Source: Vagococcus jeotgali
GTDB lineage: Bacteria; Bacillota; Bacilli; Lactobacillales; Vagococcaceae
Reading direction: 5' to 3'
NCBI RefSeq assembly: GCF_035918315.1
Contig: NZ_CP142146.1
Location: 434,001-498,000, forward strand
Length of the DNA stretch: 64,000 bases
Shown here: piece by piece, positions 1 to 9,191 of the stretch
Layout: the number at the start of each line of letters is the position of its first letter
How positions within the stretch are numbered: the first letter of the stretch is position 1
The notes under the pieces: generated by a model
Seen by the model: the letters and a program-made list of their open reading frames with translations, nothing else
The model's database searches: none
Told to the model about the DNA's origin: nothing
Program-made: the position numbers and the translations under genes

Positions 1-1
1 A

Positions 2-742
2 GCAAAAGAATTAAAATACAAATTAAAAGAACAACAGTTTATTATCGATGAAAAGACACCAGATGTAGTGATTACAATCGGCGGTGATGGGACACTACTT
101 AGTGCTTTTCATGCTTATCAAGATCAACTAGCTACAGTGAGATTTATCGGGGTCCACACTGGGCATTTAGGTTTTTATACGGACTGGCGTGATTATGATA
201 TTGATGAGTTAGTGAGAAGTCTAAAAGAAGAAACTCAAAAAAGTGTGAGTTACCCTTTACTTGATATCGAAGTTGTCTACTCTGATGGTAGTGATAGTGA
301 GTTGCGTCTTGCTTTAAATGAAGCTAGTATAAAAAACATTCACCATACGATGGTTGCTAATGTTTATATTAAAACAGAGCTATTTGAGTGTTACAGAGGA
401 GACGGGTTATCTGTTTCAACTCCAACTGGCTCAACTGCCTATAGTAAAAGTTTAGGTGGTGCTGTTCTTCATCCTAGAGTGAATGCCATTCAATTAAATG
501 AGATAGCTTCAATCAATAACCGTGTATACCGTTCATTAGGTTCACCAATGATTATTGCAGCAGATGAGTGGATTACCTTTGATATGAAAGAGCAAGAAGA
601 ATACCGATTAACCATTGATAATTATTTAGTAGAAAATCCAAATATAAAGCAGTTACGTTTTTGCTTGTCAGATAAACGTATCCAATTTGCTTCATACAGG
701 CACACCCATTTTTGGAAGCGAGTGAGAGATGCCTTTATTTGA
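2..742 (+). CDS. nadK: NAD kinase, 5' end outside the window
   Basis: Phosphorylates NAD to NADP in the cytosol. The reading frame is open from base 2 without a start codon, so the first residues lie upstream; a GTG at 68 is internal, because the sequence before it still reads as NadK. The nucleotide-binding GGDGTLL motif falls at about 80-100 and is followed by the GVHTGHLGFYTDW block typical of Lactobacillales NadK. A PTGSTAYSKSLGGA motif follows in the second domain. The gene ends 27 bp before an RluD-type gene, the same pairing as in many Firmicutes, so the two are probably co-transcribed. Family and function are clear; only the N-terminus is missing. Confidence 0.95.
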   Translation, partial: AKELKYKLKEQQFIIDEKTPDVVITIGGDGTLLSAFHAYQDQLATVRFIGVHTGHLGFYTDWRDYDIDELVRSLKEETQKSVSYPLLDIEVVYSDGSDSELRLALNEASIKNIHHTMVANVYIKTELFECYRGDGLSVSTPTGSTAYSKSLGGAVLHPRVNAIQLNEIASINNRVYRSLGSPMIIAADEWITFDMKEQEEYRLTIDNYLVENPNIKQLRFCLSDKRIQFASYRHTHFWKRVRDAFI

Positions 743-769
743 GAACTTAGAAGAAAGCAGTGAAAATAA

Positions 770-1657
770 ATGAGATTTACCTGGATTGTGGACGTGGAAA
801 ATACCACATTAAAAAAATTTTTAAATAAGCAAGGTGTATCAAGACGTTTGCTGGCCAAAATCAAATATCAAGGTGGAACACTTCTAGTTAATAAACAAGT
901 TAGAAATTCGACTTTTGAAGTGAAGGAGGGAGATAGTGTGACAATTATTATCCCTGATGAGGGGGAGCATGAAACGATGTTACCTTATGAGTCGACTTTG
1001 GATATTATCTATGAAGATGAACATCTCTTAGTAGTCAATAAACCAACAGAAGTGGCTTCAATTCCTTCGCAGTATCACAAGACAGGAACTATGGCAAATT
1101 ATGTGAAACACTACTATAATCAGCAAGATTATGATAACCGAATCATTCATGTAGTGACAAGGCTTGACCGTGACACTACAGGGTTGATGATGTTTGCTAA
1201 ACACGGTTTTTCTCATGCTATGATGGATAAGCAATTACAATCAGGTGAGATGAAGAAATATTATTCAGCTATTGTTGGTGGTGATTTATCAAGACTTAAA
1301 GAAGAAGAGACCATTGATCTTAGAATTGGCCGAGATGAGTCATCCATTATTAAACGAACAGTTGTAGAAGAAGGCGGTCAGCATGCTATTACTGATTATA
1401 AATTAATCGAAAAAACAGATGAGACAGCTCAAGTTGATGTTCAACTACATACTGGGCGAACTCATCAAATTAGAGTTCATTTTCAAGGGATTGGGTGTCC
1501 TTTGATTGGAGATGAACTTTACGGTGGGAACATAGATAAGGGCATAAATAGACAAGCCCTACATTGTAAACGATTAGAATTTTTACATCCCTTCACTGGG
1601 GAGCAGATTGTATTAACAGCACCACTACCAGAAGATATGCAAGAGTTATTGAGTTAA
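770..1657 (+). CDS. RluD-type 23S rRNA pseudouridine synthase
   Basis: Member of the RluA/RluD family that converts uridine to pseudouridine in rRNA. An N-terminal S4-like RNA-binding segment (about residues 10-65) precedes the catalytic domain. The RLDRDTTG motif is at about 131-138, with the catalytic Asp as the D of RLD. A downstream HTGRTHQIRVHF block is also characteristic. At 295 residues it has the usual length. It sits between nadK and corA on the same strand; the target uridine cannot be deduced. A second member of the family lies at 24614-25609. Confidence 0.9.
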   Translation: MRFTWIVDVENTTLKKFLNKQGVSRRLLAKIKYQGGTLLVNKQVRNSTFEVKEGDSVTIIIPDEGEHETMLPYESTLDIIYEDEHLLVVNKPTEVASIPSQYHKTGTMANYVKHYYNQQDYDNRIIHVVTRLDRDTTGLMMFAKHGFSHAMMDKQLQSGEMKKYYSAIVGGDLSRLKEEETIDLRIGRDESSIIKRTVVEEGGQHAITDYKLIEKTDETAQVDVQLHTGRTHQIRVHFQGIGCPLIGDELYGGNIDKGINRQALHCKRLEFLHPFTGEQIVLTAPLPEDMQELLS

Positions 1658-1690
1658 TAGTCAGAATGAAACATAAAAAAGGAGAAGTAA

Positions 1691-2593
1691 ATGTTAGTAG
1701 AACACAAAATTAATAATCATTTAACTTGGGTAGAAACAAATCGTTTAACTGATGAAGAAAAAATCAGTTTATTAACAGATTACAAATTACCAGCAGAGAC
1801 AATTGATTATGTGACAGATATTTATGAGCGAAGTAACTACATTACAGATGAGGAAAATGGTATTGATTTAGTCATCATTCATGTTCCAACCAAGCTAGAT
1901 CAAGATAATCGTTATGTTTCTAGACCAGTCAGTTTATTAACCCGGGGTAATCAAATATTTTACTTCAATGAAGGGGAGTCAAAGGTAAACTACGAAAAAG
2001 TGAAAAAGATTGCTCTTGGAAACCAAGCAGAGACACCTATGATTTTTTTATTAGAAGCAGTTAATGAATTAGTGGATTCATATTTGCCAGTTTTAAGAGT
2101 TATTTCTAGAGAACGTCATCAATTAGATGATTTATTAACGCAAAAAGTACGAAATAAGGATTTAGTTAGATTGTCTTATTTACAACAAACATTGACATTT
2201 TTATTAAGTGCAACAGCTAATAATTTAGACGTATTAAATCAGATTGAGCAGTCTAAGCAGGCTAAAAGTTTTGATGATGAGACAAATGAAAGGTTAGAAG
2301 ATGCTATGATTGAAGCGAATCAGATAGCTCATATGACAGAAATTGAGTCAGGAATTGTAGATAGAATTTCGCAAATTTTTGATAGTCTGATGAATAACAA
2401 TTTAAATGATACGATGCAATTTTTAACACTTTGGTCACTAGCTCTAGCTATTCCAACCATCATTACAGGCTTTTACGGGATGAATATAGATTTACCTGTT
2501 AATGCTTCTAAGTACGAATGGGTTTATGTTGTAGTACTATCCATTATTTTAATGATTTGGCTTATTGTGATGTTTAACAAGAGGCGAAAATAA
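1691..2593 (+). CDS. corA: CorA-family divalent cation transporter
   Basis: Membrane channel for Mg2+ and related divalent cations. The 300-residue protein has a long soluble N-terminal region, then two C-terminal membrane segments (about 246-266 and 278-296) separated by the family signature YGMN (about 273-276). It ends in a basic tail (FNKRRK), as CorA proteins do. The start has a good ribosome site (AAAGGAG) 7-8 bases upstream. A strong terminator follows directly, so it is the last gene of the nadK group. Confidence 0.92.
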   Translation: MLVEHKINNHLTWVETNRLTDEEKISLLTDYKLPAETIDYVTDIYERSNYITDEENGIDLVIIHVPTKLDQDNRYVSRPVSLLTRGNQIFYFNEGESKVNYEKVKKIALGNQAETPMIFLLEAVNELVDSYLPVLRVISRERHQLDDLLTQKVRNKDLVRLSYLQQTLTFLLSATANNLDVLNQIEQSKQAKSFDDETNERLEDAMIEANQIAHMTEIESGIVDRISQIFDSLMNNNLNDTMQFLTLWSLALAIPTIITGFYGMNIDLPVNASKYEWVYVVVLSIILMIWLIVMFNKRRK

Positions 2594-2600
2594 AATGTGC

Positions 2601-2637
2601 CCCAACGACTTTGATAGTTGTTGGGATACATTTTTTT
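2601..2637 (+). terminator. Intrinsic terminator after corA
   Basis: Ten-base-pair stem CCCAACGACT / AGTTGTTGGG (one G-T pair) with a 5-base loop, followed by ATACATTTTTTT. Confidence 0.85.
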
Positions 2638-2640
2638 AAT

Positions 2641-2655
2641 AGTTGCTAAGAGCAA
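2641..2655 (+). repeat. 15-bp repeat, copy 1
   Basis: AGTTGCTAAGAGCAA occurs here and at 9239-9253. Both copies lie just beyond the 3' ends of minus-strand genes (cutC and the lipid kinase) and both are followed by a C and a run of T. TTGCT/AGCAA can pair. It may be part of a short dispersed terminator-like element. Confidence 0.5.
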
Positions 2656-2677
2656 GACGTCTTTTTTTATACTTTGG

Positions 2678-3322
2678 TTAGAATGGGAAATCTACAATTT
2701 TTGTGCCGTGTATTTCTTTAGCGTTTAAAAATGATGCGACTGTATCAGCATTTTCAAAGGTGATGCCCCCACCGGGTAAAATAATAAGGCGGTTATTGGC
2801 ATAGGAAATGAGATCATTGATGTATTCTAAGTGTTTTTCAATCTCTATATTTGAAGGTCCTCCGTGAGTTAGAATACGGTCCACACCGTGACTTGCTAAC
2901 CAGTCAATCGCTGCAAATTGTTCATCTTTGTTCATAGCATCAAAAGCCATATGAAATGTCACTTGCATCCCATCAGCTGCATCTAATAAGATTTTCATAG
3001 CTTCTTCATCAATTTGATTACTCTCGTTTAAGCATCCAACAACAATACCATCAATACCTTGTGATTTTGCTTCATAAATATCTTGTTCCATGATTTTGAT
3101 TTCCGTATCTGTGTAGACGAAATTACCACCTCGAGGTCTAATAATAGCCATAACAGGGACGCCTTTTTCACTACAATAAGCGGCTGTTTCCATCATGACA
3201 CCTTTACTCACAGTGGTTCCGCCTACAGCCAAGTTGTCACATAATTCAATACGATTAGCTCCAGAAGCGATTGCTTTAGGAATATTTGTAAAATTTTCAG
3301 CACAAAATTCTTTGATTAGCAC
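2678..3322 (-). CDS. cutC: CutC family protein
   Basis: TIM-barrel protein of the copper-homeostasis CutC family; the biochemical role is still debated. Family blocks are visible: ANRIELCDNLAVGGTTVS near the N-terminus, VMAIIRPRGG, TFHMAFDA and RILTHGG. I choose the GTG at 3322 (protein begins VLIKEFCAE, 214 residues). The sequence GGAGGA, an ideal ribosome site, lies 8 bases before it, whereas the upstream ATG at 3337 would itself overlap that site. Transcribed against its neighbours, so probably a single-gene unit. Confidence 0.9.
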   Translation of the reverse strand: MLIKEFCAENFTNIPKAIASGANRIELCDNLAVGGTTVSKGVMMETAAYCSEKGVPVMAIIRPRGGNFVYTDTEIKIMEQDIYEAKSQGIDGIVVGCLNESNQIDEEAMKILLDAADGMQVTFHMAFDAMNKDEQFAAIDWLASHGVDRILTHGGPSNIEIEKHLEYINDLISYANNRLIILPGGGITFENADTVASFLNAKEIHGTKIVDFPF

Positions 3323-3437
3323 AAAAAACTCCTCCATTTTCTTAATAAATATCTAGGAATAGTATAGCATAAAGGATAACTTGTGTAGAGAATTTATGTT
3401 ATGATATCATTAATTTTTCACTAGGAGCGAAGACAAC

Positions 3438-4301
3438 ATGTTAAAGAAGAAGAAAGAATATGCTAAGGAACACCTAGCAACAAACATAGATAAAATGGCT
3501 TGTCCAAAATGTGGAGCTGGTTTTTCCTTAGAAGAAACAGGCTCTTTGGTTTGTACGAATCATCACACATTTAATTTGTCAAAAAAAGGAATTATTCACT
3601 TTCCAGATCATCACATGACTAGTGATTACGATACAGATATGCTTACCCATCGCAGGAAAATGATTCAAAAAGGGCTGTATGCACCTGTTTTAGAGTCAAT
3701 AACTAAAGAGTTATCACACTTAAGAGAAACAGATTTATTAGTTGATATGGGATCAGGTGAAGGAAGTTTTGTGGAGCTTTTAGATAGAGAGTATCACGTT
3801 TCATCACAAAAAATGGGGTTTGATTTATCAAAAGATGGTGTGTTACTAAGTAGTGATTTTTCGAAAGAAGCTTTTTGGTTTATTGCAGATGTGACCAATA
3901 TGCCTTTTGCTGATCACGCAGTTTCTGCCCTTTTAAATATCTTTTCACCTAGTCATTACGAAGAAATGAAGCGAGTACTAGCAGATGATGGTTTGATTAT
4001 AAAAGTTATTCCTGAAGAGAATTATTTAAAAGAGTTACGCCAGGCTTTCTATGCTGAAAAAGAAGACAAACAAACCTATAGTAATAACAAAGTTTATGAC
4101 AAGTTTGTGAAAGAGTTAGAACTAATTAAAGAAACGCGTGTTACGTATCAATTTCCTGTTTTACAAGAGGATTATGAGAGTATTCTTAAAATGTCACCAA
4201 TTCACTGGGGAGCATCAAAAGAGGCGCTAGCACAGGCTAAGGATAGCTATTTTGAGGGATTAACGATAGATGTTCTTATTTTAGTTGGTAAAAAGAAATA
4301 G
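3438..4301 (+). CDS. rlmA: 23S rRNA (guanine-N1) methyltransferase RlmA
   Basis: Methylates a guanine in helix 35 of 23S rRNA (the RlmA-II/TlrB group of Gram-positives acts on G748). The N-terminus carries a zinc site C22-x2-C25-x13-C39-x3-H43, spaced as in the family. The SAM-binding motif DMGSGEGSF follows at about 108-116. At 287 residues it has normal length. In the TlrB group, modification of G748 is linked to macrolide response. It stands alone, with a promoter and structured RNA downstream. Confidence 0.88.
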   Translation: MLKKKKEYAKEHLATNIDKMACPKCGAGFSLEETGSLVCTNHHTFNLSKKGIIHFPDHHMTSDYDTDMLTHRRKMIQKGLYAPVLESITKELSHLRETDLLVDMGSGEGSFVELLDREYHVSSQKMGFDLSKDGVLLSSDFSKEAFWFIADVTNMPFADHAVSALLNIFSPSHYEEMKRVLADDGLIIKVIPEENYLKELRQAFYAEKEDKQTYSNNKVYDKFVKELELIKETRVTYQFPVLQEDYESILKMSPIHWGASKEALAQAKDSYFEGLTIDVLILVGKKK

Positions 4302-4316
4302 AATCTGAAATTAAGG

Positions 4317-4345
4317 TTGTTTTTTAAATAGTTAAGTGCTACAAT
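4317..4345 (+). promoter_or_regulatory. Strong promoter before the trmL leader
   Basis: TTGTTT at 4317-4322, 17-bp spacer, extended -10 TGcTACAAT with TACAAT at 4340-4345. Transcription should begin near 4352. Confidence 0.75.
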
Positions 4346-4351
4346 GATTTC

Positions 4352-4463
4352 AAGTCATTTTCAACGATTTTTATCAGATTCCTGTTCTGATAAAAGTTGG
4401 TGAAGTGACACTACCAACGTAGCGACTCGCAGTGAATAGACACCGAGGCGATACGTTTTTTTT
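4352..4463 (+). ncRNA. Structured leader or small RNA ending in a terminator, upstream of trmL
   Basis: Three successive hairpins follow the promoter. The first is ATCAGA/TCTGAT (4373-4391). The second is GTTGGT/ACCAAC (4396-4418). The third is a long, regularly interrupted stem (4418-4455; CGTA/TACG, CG/CG, CTC/GAG, TG/CA separated by single G-A mismatches) directly followed by eight T (4456-4463). The last one is an intrinsic terminator placed 37 bases before the trmL start. The element could be a riboswitch-like attenuator of trmL or a separate small RNA of about 110 nt. It does not match any riboswitch consensus that I recognise. Confidence 0.6.
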
Positions 4464-4499
4464 ACGTCCAAAAATGAAAACGAGAAGGAAGAGAGTCAC

Positions 4500-5006
4500 A
4501 TGAATCATATTGTATTATTTGAACCACAAATTCCAGCTAATACTGGTAATATTGCACGAACTTGTGCGGCAACTAATTCACCACTACATTTAATTGAGCC
4601 TCTTGGATTTTCAACTGATGATAAACAGCTAAAACGTGCTGGCCTTGATTACTGGCATGATGTGGACATTAGGTATTATAAAAATGTTGAGGAGTTTATG
4701 ACTGCAATCGGGGATGCTCCTTTGCATTTTGTGACAAAGTTTGCACGACATACTTATAGTGATGTTAATTATAATGATAACCAAGACCACTACTTTATGT
4801 TTGGAAAAGAAACAACTGGGTTGCCAGAGGAGCTAATGCGTGCCCATGAGGAGCAGTGTATTCGTATTCCAATGAATGACGAGCACGTTAGATCCCTAAA
4901 TTTATCAAATACAGCCGCTTTAGTTGTTTATGAAGCCTTGCGACAACAATCATTTCCAAATTTAGAAGCTGTTCATATTTATGACAATGATAAATTAAGT
5001 CATTAA
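4500..5006 (+). CDS. trmL: tRNA (cytidine/uridine-34-2'-O)-methyltransferase TrmL
   Basis: SPOUT-class methylase that 2'-O-methylates the wobble base of certain leucine tRNAs. The protein has the family start ([20 protein letters not shown]), the GKETTGLP loop (about 102-109), and the [18 protein letters not shown] block near the C-terminus that forms the SAM-binding knot. 168 residues is typical. The ribosome site GAAGGAAGAG precedes the ATG. Expression probably passes through the structured leader at 4352-4463. Confidence 0.93.
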   Translation: MNHIVLFEPQIPANTGNIARTCAATNSPLHLIEPLGFSTDDKQLKRAGLDYWHDVDIRYYKNVEEFMTAIGDAPLHFVTKFARHTYSDVNYNDNQDHYFMFGKETTGLPEELMRAHEEQCIRIPMNDEHVRSLNLSNTAALVVYEALRQQSFPNLEAVHIYDNDKLSH

Positions 5007-5117
5007 TCTGAGGTACGAGGAACAGGAAGTATTTTAGATAATAATAGTATGACTATTTTAAATTATGATAATGGGAAATTTACTCTTGAAGAGTGGAATA
5101 ACACAGAATTTTTATAA
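5007..5117 (+). pseudogene. 3' remnant of a histidine phosphatase (phosphoglycerate mutase-like) gene
   Basis: Directly after the trmL stop codon an open frame without a start reads EVRGTGSILDN and ends LEEWNNTEFL before TAA at 5115-5117. This resembles the extreme C-terminus of histidine phosphatase proteins often found near recD2 in this order. The family assignment rests on a tail of about 35 residues, so it is tentative. The catalytic RHG region is absent, so the rest of the gene was deleted. Confidence 0.5.
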
Positions 5118-5146
5118 AATAAATGATGGGAAGTGATGAGGTAAGT

Positions 5147-7684
5147 ATGGAAGAGATGAAAGAGCAATCATTAACAGGGACGATAAAAGCCATCTTTTTT
5201 GAAAATTCCTCTAACTTTTACAAGGTGATGCTAGTTAAAGTAACGGATACAACGACAAATTATGATGGGGATGAAATTGTTGTCACAGGTACTTTTGGAC
5301 AAATTCAAGAAGGTGAGCCGTATCAATTTTACGGCTCACTTGTGAACCATCCAAGATACGGAGATCAATTTAAGGTTGAGCGTTACGAACAAGCTAAACC
5401 AACCTCAGTTGATGGATTGGTTTATTATTTGTCTAGTGATAAGTTTCCAGGCATTGGGAAAAAAACAGCAGAAAATATTGTTGGAGTACTTGGAGAACAT
5501 GCTATTGATGAAATATTAGATCAACCAGACGTGTTAGAGAAAGTCCCTGGATTAAATGAAAAAAAACGTCAAACCTTAATCGAATCCCTTCGTCAAAATT
5601 ATGGCATGGAACAAATCGTCATTGGTTTAAATCGTTACGGATTTGGTAATCAGTTGGCTTTTGCTATTTATAATAAGTATAAAGGGGAAACTTTAAGTAT
5701 TATTGAAGAAGATCCTTACCGATTAGTTGAGGACATTGAAGGTGTTGGGTTTAAAAAGGCTGATATATTAGCTGAACAAATTGGTATTCAAGCAGATGCG
5801 CCTTCAAGAATAAGAGCAGCCCTTTTACATGAGTTATTTCAAAGTTGTTTAAGCACAGGTGATACATACATGGAGGCTAGGCAACTTTTAGTAAAAGCTC
5901 TTGAAACTTTAGAAAATAGTCGCCCAGTTGAAATTGATCCTAAAAAAGCAGCTGAGGAGGTTATTCACTTGGCTGAAGAAGGTGCGATCATTCAAGAAGG
6001 CACACGTTTATTTGAGAAGTCATTATATTTTTCTGAAATAGGTTTAGCTTCTTCAATTAAGCGCCTACTAAGTAAGAAAAAAAATATGCCGTATAAAGAA
6101 AAAGATATTGATGAAGCGATTAGTTTGGTTGAAAGTCAGGCTGGTATTAGTTATGGAGATAGTCAAAAAGAAGCGTTGAAAGAAGCTATCAAGTCACCAT
6201 TTTTTATTTTAACAGGGGGGCCTGGAACAGGGAAAACCACGGTTATCAATGGTCTTGTTTCCATATATGCTGAACTAAATAATTTGTCTTTAAACTTAGA
6301 AGATTACACCCAAGAGATCTTCCCAATTCTACTAGCAGCTCCAACAGGTAGGGCTGCTAAGAGAATGAATGATATGACGGATCTTCCTGCCAGTACCATT
6401 CACCGGTTGCTTGGTTTAACTGGTAGAGAAACAGAAACACCTGAGGAAGCTAGAGAATTAGAGGGTGGTTTACTTATTGTAGATGAGTTGTCTATGGTGG
6501 ATACGTGGCTTGCTAATACCTTACTAAAATCTGTCCCTAATAACATGCAAGTTATTTTTGTAGGGGATAAAGATCAACTACCCTCTGTTGGACCAGGACA
6601 AGTGTTGACTGATTTATTATTGGTATCAGATATTCCTAAAAGAGAATTAAAAGATATTTATCGTCAAGATGATGGCTCTTCAATAATCTCACTTGCCCAT
6701 CACATAAAGAATGGTGAAGTCCCATCAGATTTGACTGAGAATAAACAAGATCGCTCCTTTATTCAGTGTCGAGTGGGCCAAATTGAGTCTGTTGTAAATC
6801 AAGTAGTAACACGTGCTAAGGGTAAGGGGTTTTCAAATCAAGAAATGCAAGTCTTAGCGCCAATGTATAGAGGTCAAGCTGGCATAGATCAGTTAAATGT
6901 GTTGATGCAACGTATTCTTAATGATAATGAAGATGGTTCAAGAAAAGAAGTTAAATTTTTAGATAAAATTTACCGAATAGGGGACAAAATTCTTCATTTA
7001 GTCAATAGCCCAGAGTTAAATGTATTTAACGGGGATATGGGTGAGGTTGTAGGTATTACTTATGGTAAGGATACTGATGATAAGGTAGATGAGATGACAC
7101 TATTATTTGATGAGACCGAAGTCATTTATAAGCGAAATGAGTGGAATAAATTTACGCTTGCCTATGCTTGTTCAATTCACAAATCTCAAGGTAGTGAATT
7201 TCAAATGGTGGTCTTGCCACTTGTTAACCAATATAGTCGTATGCTACAGCGTAAACTTCTTTATACCGCAGTGACGCGAAGCCGTGATTTTTTAATTTTA
7301 ATTGGAGAAGTAGATGCGTTTAAAAGAGCGATAGAAAGTGAATCAATTGAGCGGCAAACCACACTAACAGAGCGATTAGTTCAAAATGAAGAGGATCTAG
7401 TTGCCCAAGAAAAAGCCGAAACCAGCTATCTTCTTGAAAAACAAGAAGAAACTAAGGAAGCACTAGTTTCTAAAGTAGAAGAAAGCATAGCTCAACTACC
7501 TAATAAAAAAGCAGATATGACAGTTAATAATCAAACAGAAATGATTAGTTTATTTGTAGAAGAGGAAGAAGAACCTGTTGTTTTAAACAATAGTAGACTA
7601 ACAAATGACTTAGTCTTTTCACAAAAAATAGACCCGATGATCGGTATGGCTCATATATCACCATATGATTTTCAGTGTAAATAA
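5147..7684 (+). CDS. recD2: RecD2 family 5'-3' DNA helicase
   Basis: Superfamily 1 helicase acting in DNA repair without RecBC. An N-terminal OB-like region and helix-hairpin-helix repeats (FPGIGKKTAENI, KVPGLNEKKRQTL, VEGVGFKKAD blocks) precede the motor core. Walker A GGPGTGKTT lies at about 357-365, motif II is VDELSM, GDKDQLPSVGPG follows, and the C-terminal motif is IHKSQGSEF. I prefer ATG 5147 (begins MEEMKEQS) because GAGGTAAG precedes it; an ATG at 5123 has no ribosome site. A low-complexity, acidic C-terminal extension of about 120 residues follows the helicase core. Its native terminator was split by the ISL3 element. Confidence 0.93.
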   Translation: MEEMKEQSLTGTIKAIFFENSSNFYKVMLVKVTDTTTNYDGDEIVVTGTFGQIQEGEPYQFYGSLVNHPRYGDQFKVERYEQAKPTSVDGLVYYLSSDKFPGIGKKTAENIVGVLGEHAIDEILDQPDVLEKVPGLNEKKRQTLIESLRQNYGMEQIVIGLNRYGFGNQLAFAIYNKYKGETLSIIEEDPYRLVEDIEGVGFKKADILAEQIGIQADAPSRIRAALLHELFQSCLSTGDTYMEARQLLVKALETLENSRPVEIDPKKAAEEVIHLAEEGAIIQEGTRLFEKSLYFSEIGLASSIKRLLSKKKNMPYKEKDIDEAISLVESQAGISYGDSQKEALKEAIKSPFFILTGGPGTGKTTVINGLVSIYAELNNLSLNLEDYTQEIFPILLAAPTGRAAKRMNDMTDLPASTIHRLLGLTGRETETPEEARELEGGLLIVDELSMVDTWLANTLLKSVPNNMQVIFVGDKDQLPSVGPGQVLTDLLLVSDIPKRELKDIYRQDDGSSIISLAHHIKNGEVPSDLTENKQDRSFIQCRVGQIESVVNQVVTRAKGKGFSNQEMQVLAPMYRGQAGIDQLNVLMQRILNDNEDGSRKEVKFLDKIYRIGDKILHLVNSPELNVFNGDMGEVVGITYGKDTDDKVDEMTLLFDETEVIYKRNEWNKFTLAYACSIHKSQGSEFQMVVLPLVNQYSRMLQRKLLYTAVTRSRDFLILIGEVDAFKRAIESESIERQTTLTERLVQNEEDLVAQEKAETSYLLEKQEETKEALVSKVEESIAQLPNKKADMTVNNQTEMISLFVEEEEEPVVLNNSRLTNDLVFSQKIDPMIGMAHISPYDFQCK

Positions 7685-7695
7685 GATAAAAAAAC

Positions 7696-9185
7696 GGCTC
7701 TTCGTCAAATGATGTGGATGAGTAAAATTAAGTGAATTTAGGCAGCAGAAACCGAATGGTTTTTGCTGCTTTTTTGTTTGTCTTTAAAACTAAGTAAAAT
7801 TCTGTATTTATAGTTCTGAAAATTTCTATAGCCGTAAGCTATTCGTTTGATTAATTTAATTTTGTTTATGGAACCTTCTAAACAACCATTTGAATAAGCG
7901 TATTTAAAGGTGTTTTCAATTCTTGGTAAATGCTTCTTTAGTGTTCGAATCGAGGTTTTCATTGGAATAGAGATATCTTCGTTAGCTAATAATAATAGAT
8001 CAGAAAAAGTGTCAAAATCATTGTTTTTACTACAGTATAATAGTTCTTGATAAAGTTTATAAGTTTCTGATAACTCTTTGTTTAAGCTAAGTAAATAATC
8101 CATGACATCTGTTTCAGGTAAAATACTCTTAAATAAACGCTGATAACGATAATCTGTATAATTCAATTCATTAGAATCTTTTAAAAAGAGTTTCCAATAT
8201 TTTTTTAGTTTTCGATAATTTTTCATGTCAGTTACATTCGATGTGCGATAACGATTCATCGTCTTAATTCTAGTTATGTTTAAAGAGCGACTGATAAGTT
8301 GAACTAAGTGAAAGCGATCAATAATCACCTCAGCATTAGGAAATAGCCTTTTGGCTAATTTAAAATAGGCTGCATTCATATCAACGACAATTGTTTTTAC
8401 TTGGCGACGAACCTTTAGAGAGTACTTAAGAAAGTGTTTCTCTAGTGTTAGCTTTTTATTATCAATGAGAATATCGATAATTTGGTGTGTAGAGGAATCA
8501 GAGTAAATAAAACTGTACTTGCCACTATTGTTTTTAACCGAAGTAAATTCATCAAAACAAAGGTTTTGAGGTAAATATAAAAATTGATTAGATAAGTCTT
8601 TACCACCAGATACTAAAATTCTATTAATCGTTGTTGATGAAACAAAATGTCTTTTAGCTAAATCTTTAAACGAGATAGCATCACTTAACTCAATAAGAAT
8701 TGATTGCTTCACTCTTTTAGCGATAAAACAATGTTTCTCAATTTCTGAAGATTCAGCTAGAAAAGAGGAGTCACAATGACGACAAAGGAATCTCTGTTTC
8801 TTTAATAAAAGATAGGTTGGGTAGTGAGCCACACTTAACCACTTTATTCGAGAAGAAATAAACCCATTTTTCACAATAGAAAATTGTTCATTTTTAATGC
8901 CACAACAAGGACAAGCCGAAGGAGTGTAAGTAAGAATACCTTTATAAATCTTGGATCTTATCCCTTTAATAAGCTGTTCCTCACAAAAAATAGAATCGAA
9001 ATAAATATTTTTATCTTTTAAATCTAGCGATAGTCGAATACAATGGTTATGGGACATACGAATCTTCCTTTCTAAAATTTGGTTTGGTCACTTTAATTTT
9101 AACGGGAAAGTTCGTATGTTTCTATTATTTTGAAAAAAAATAGATGCGAATGAATTTCTTCATCCACATCAAAAATTATACAACC
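7696..9185 (-). mobile_element. ISL3-family insertion sequence, copy 1, with target duplication
   Basis: Complete element of 1490 bp. The ends are imperfect 25-bp inverted repeats (GGCTCTTCGTCAAATGATG on the left; its partner starts GGTTGTATAATTTTTGATG on the complementary strand of the right end). The 8-bp direct repeat AAAAAAAC flanks it at 7688-7695 and 9186-9193, the length expected for ISL3. Removing the element restores AAAAAAACATGAAGC..GCTTCATG and a T-run, that is, the recD2 terminator. Confidence 0.9.
7738..9057 (-). CDS. ISL3-family transposase
   Basis: 439-residue DDE transposase. An N-terminal zinc-finger region (CPCCGIKN, then CRHCDSS) is followed by a helix-turn-helix (about 110-150). 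The catalytic core contains CFDEFTSVKN, VVDMNAAYF, DRFHLVQ, and near the end SNGCLEGSINKIKLIKRIAYGYRNF, which are ISL3 hallmarks. It appears intact and is related to, but clearly diverged from, the copy at 20893-22170. Confidence 0.93.
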   Translation of the reverse strand: MSHNHCIRLSLDLKDKNIYFDSIFCEEQLIKGIRSKIYKGILTYTPSACPCCGIKNEQFSIVKNGFISSRIKWLSVAHYPTYLLLKKQRFLCRHCDSSFLAESSEIEKHCFIAKRVKQSILIELSDAISFKDLAKRHFVSSTTINRILVSGGKDLSNQFLYLPQNLCFDEFTSVKNNSGKYSFIYSDSSTHQIIDILIDNKKLTLEKHFLKYSLKVRRQVKTIVVDMNAAYFKLAKRLFPNAEVIIDRFHLVQLISRSLNITRIKTMNRYRTSNVTDMKNYRKLKKYWKLFLKDSNELNYTDYRYQRLFKSILPETDVMDYLLSLNKELSETYKLYQELLYCSKNNDFDTFSDLLLLANEDISIPMKTSIRTLKKHLPRIENTFKYAYSNGCLEGSINKIKLIKRIAYGYRNFQNYKYRILLSFKDKQKSSKNHSVSAA

Positions 9186-9191
9186 AAAAAA

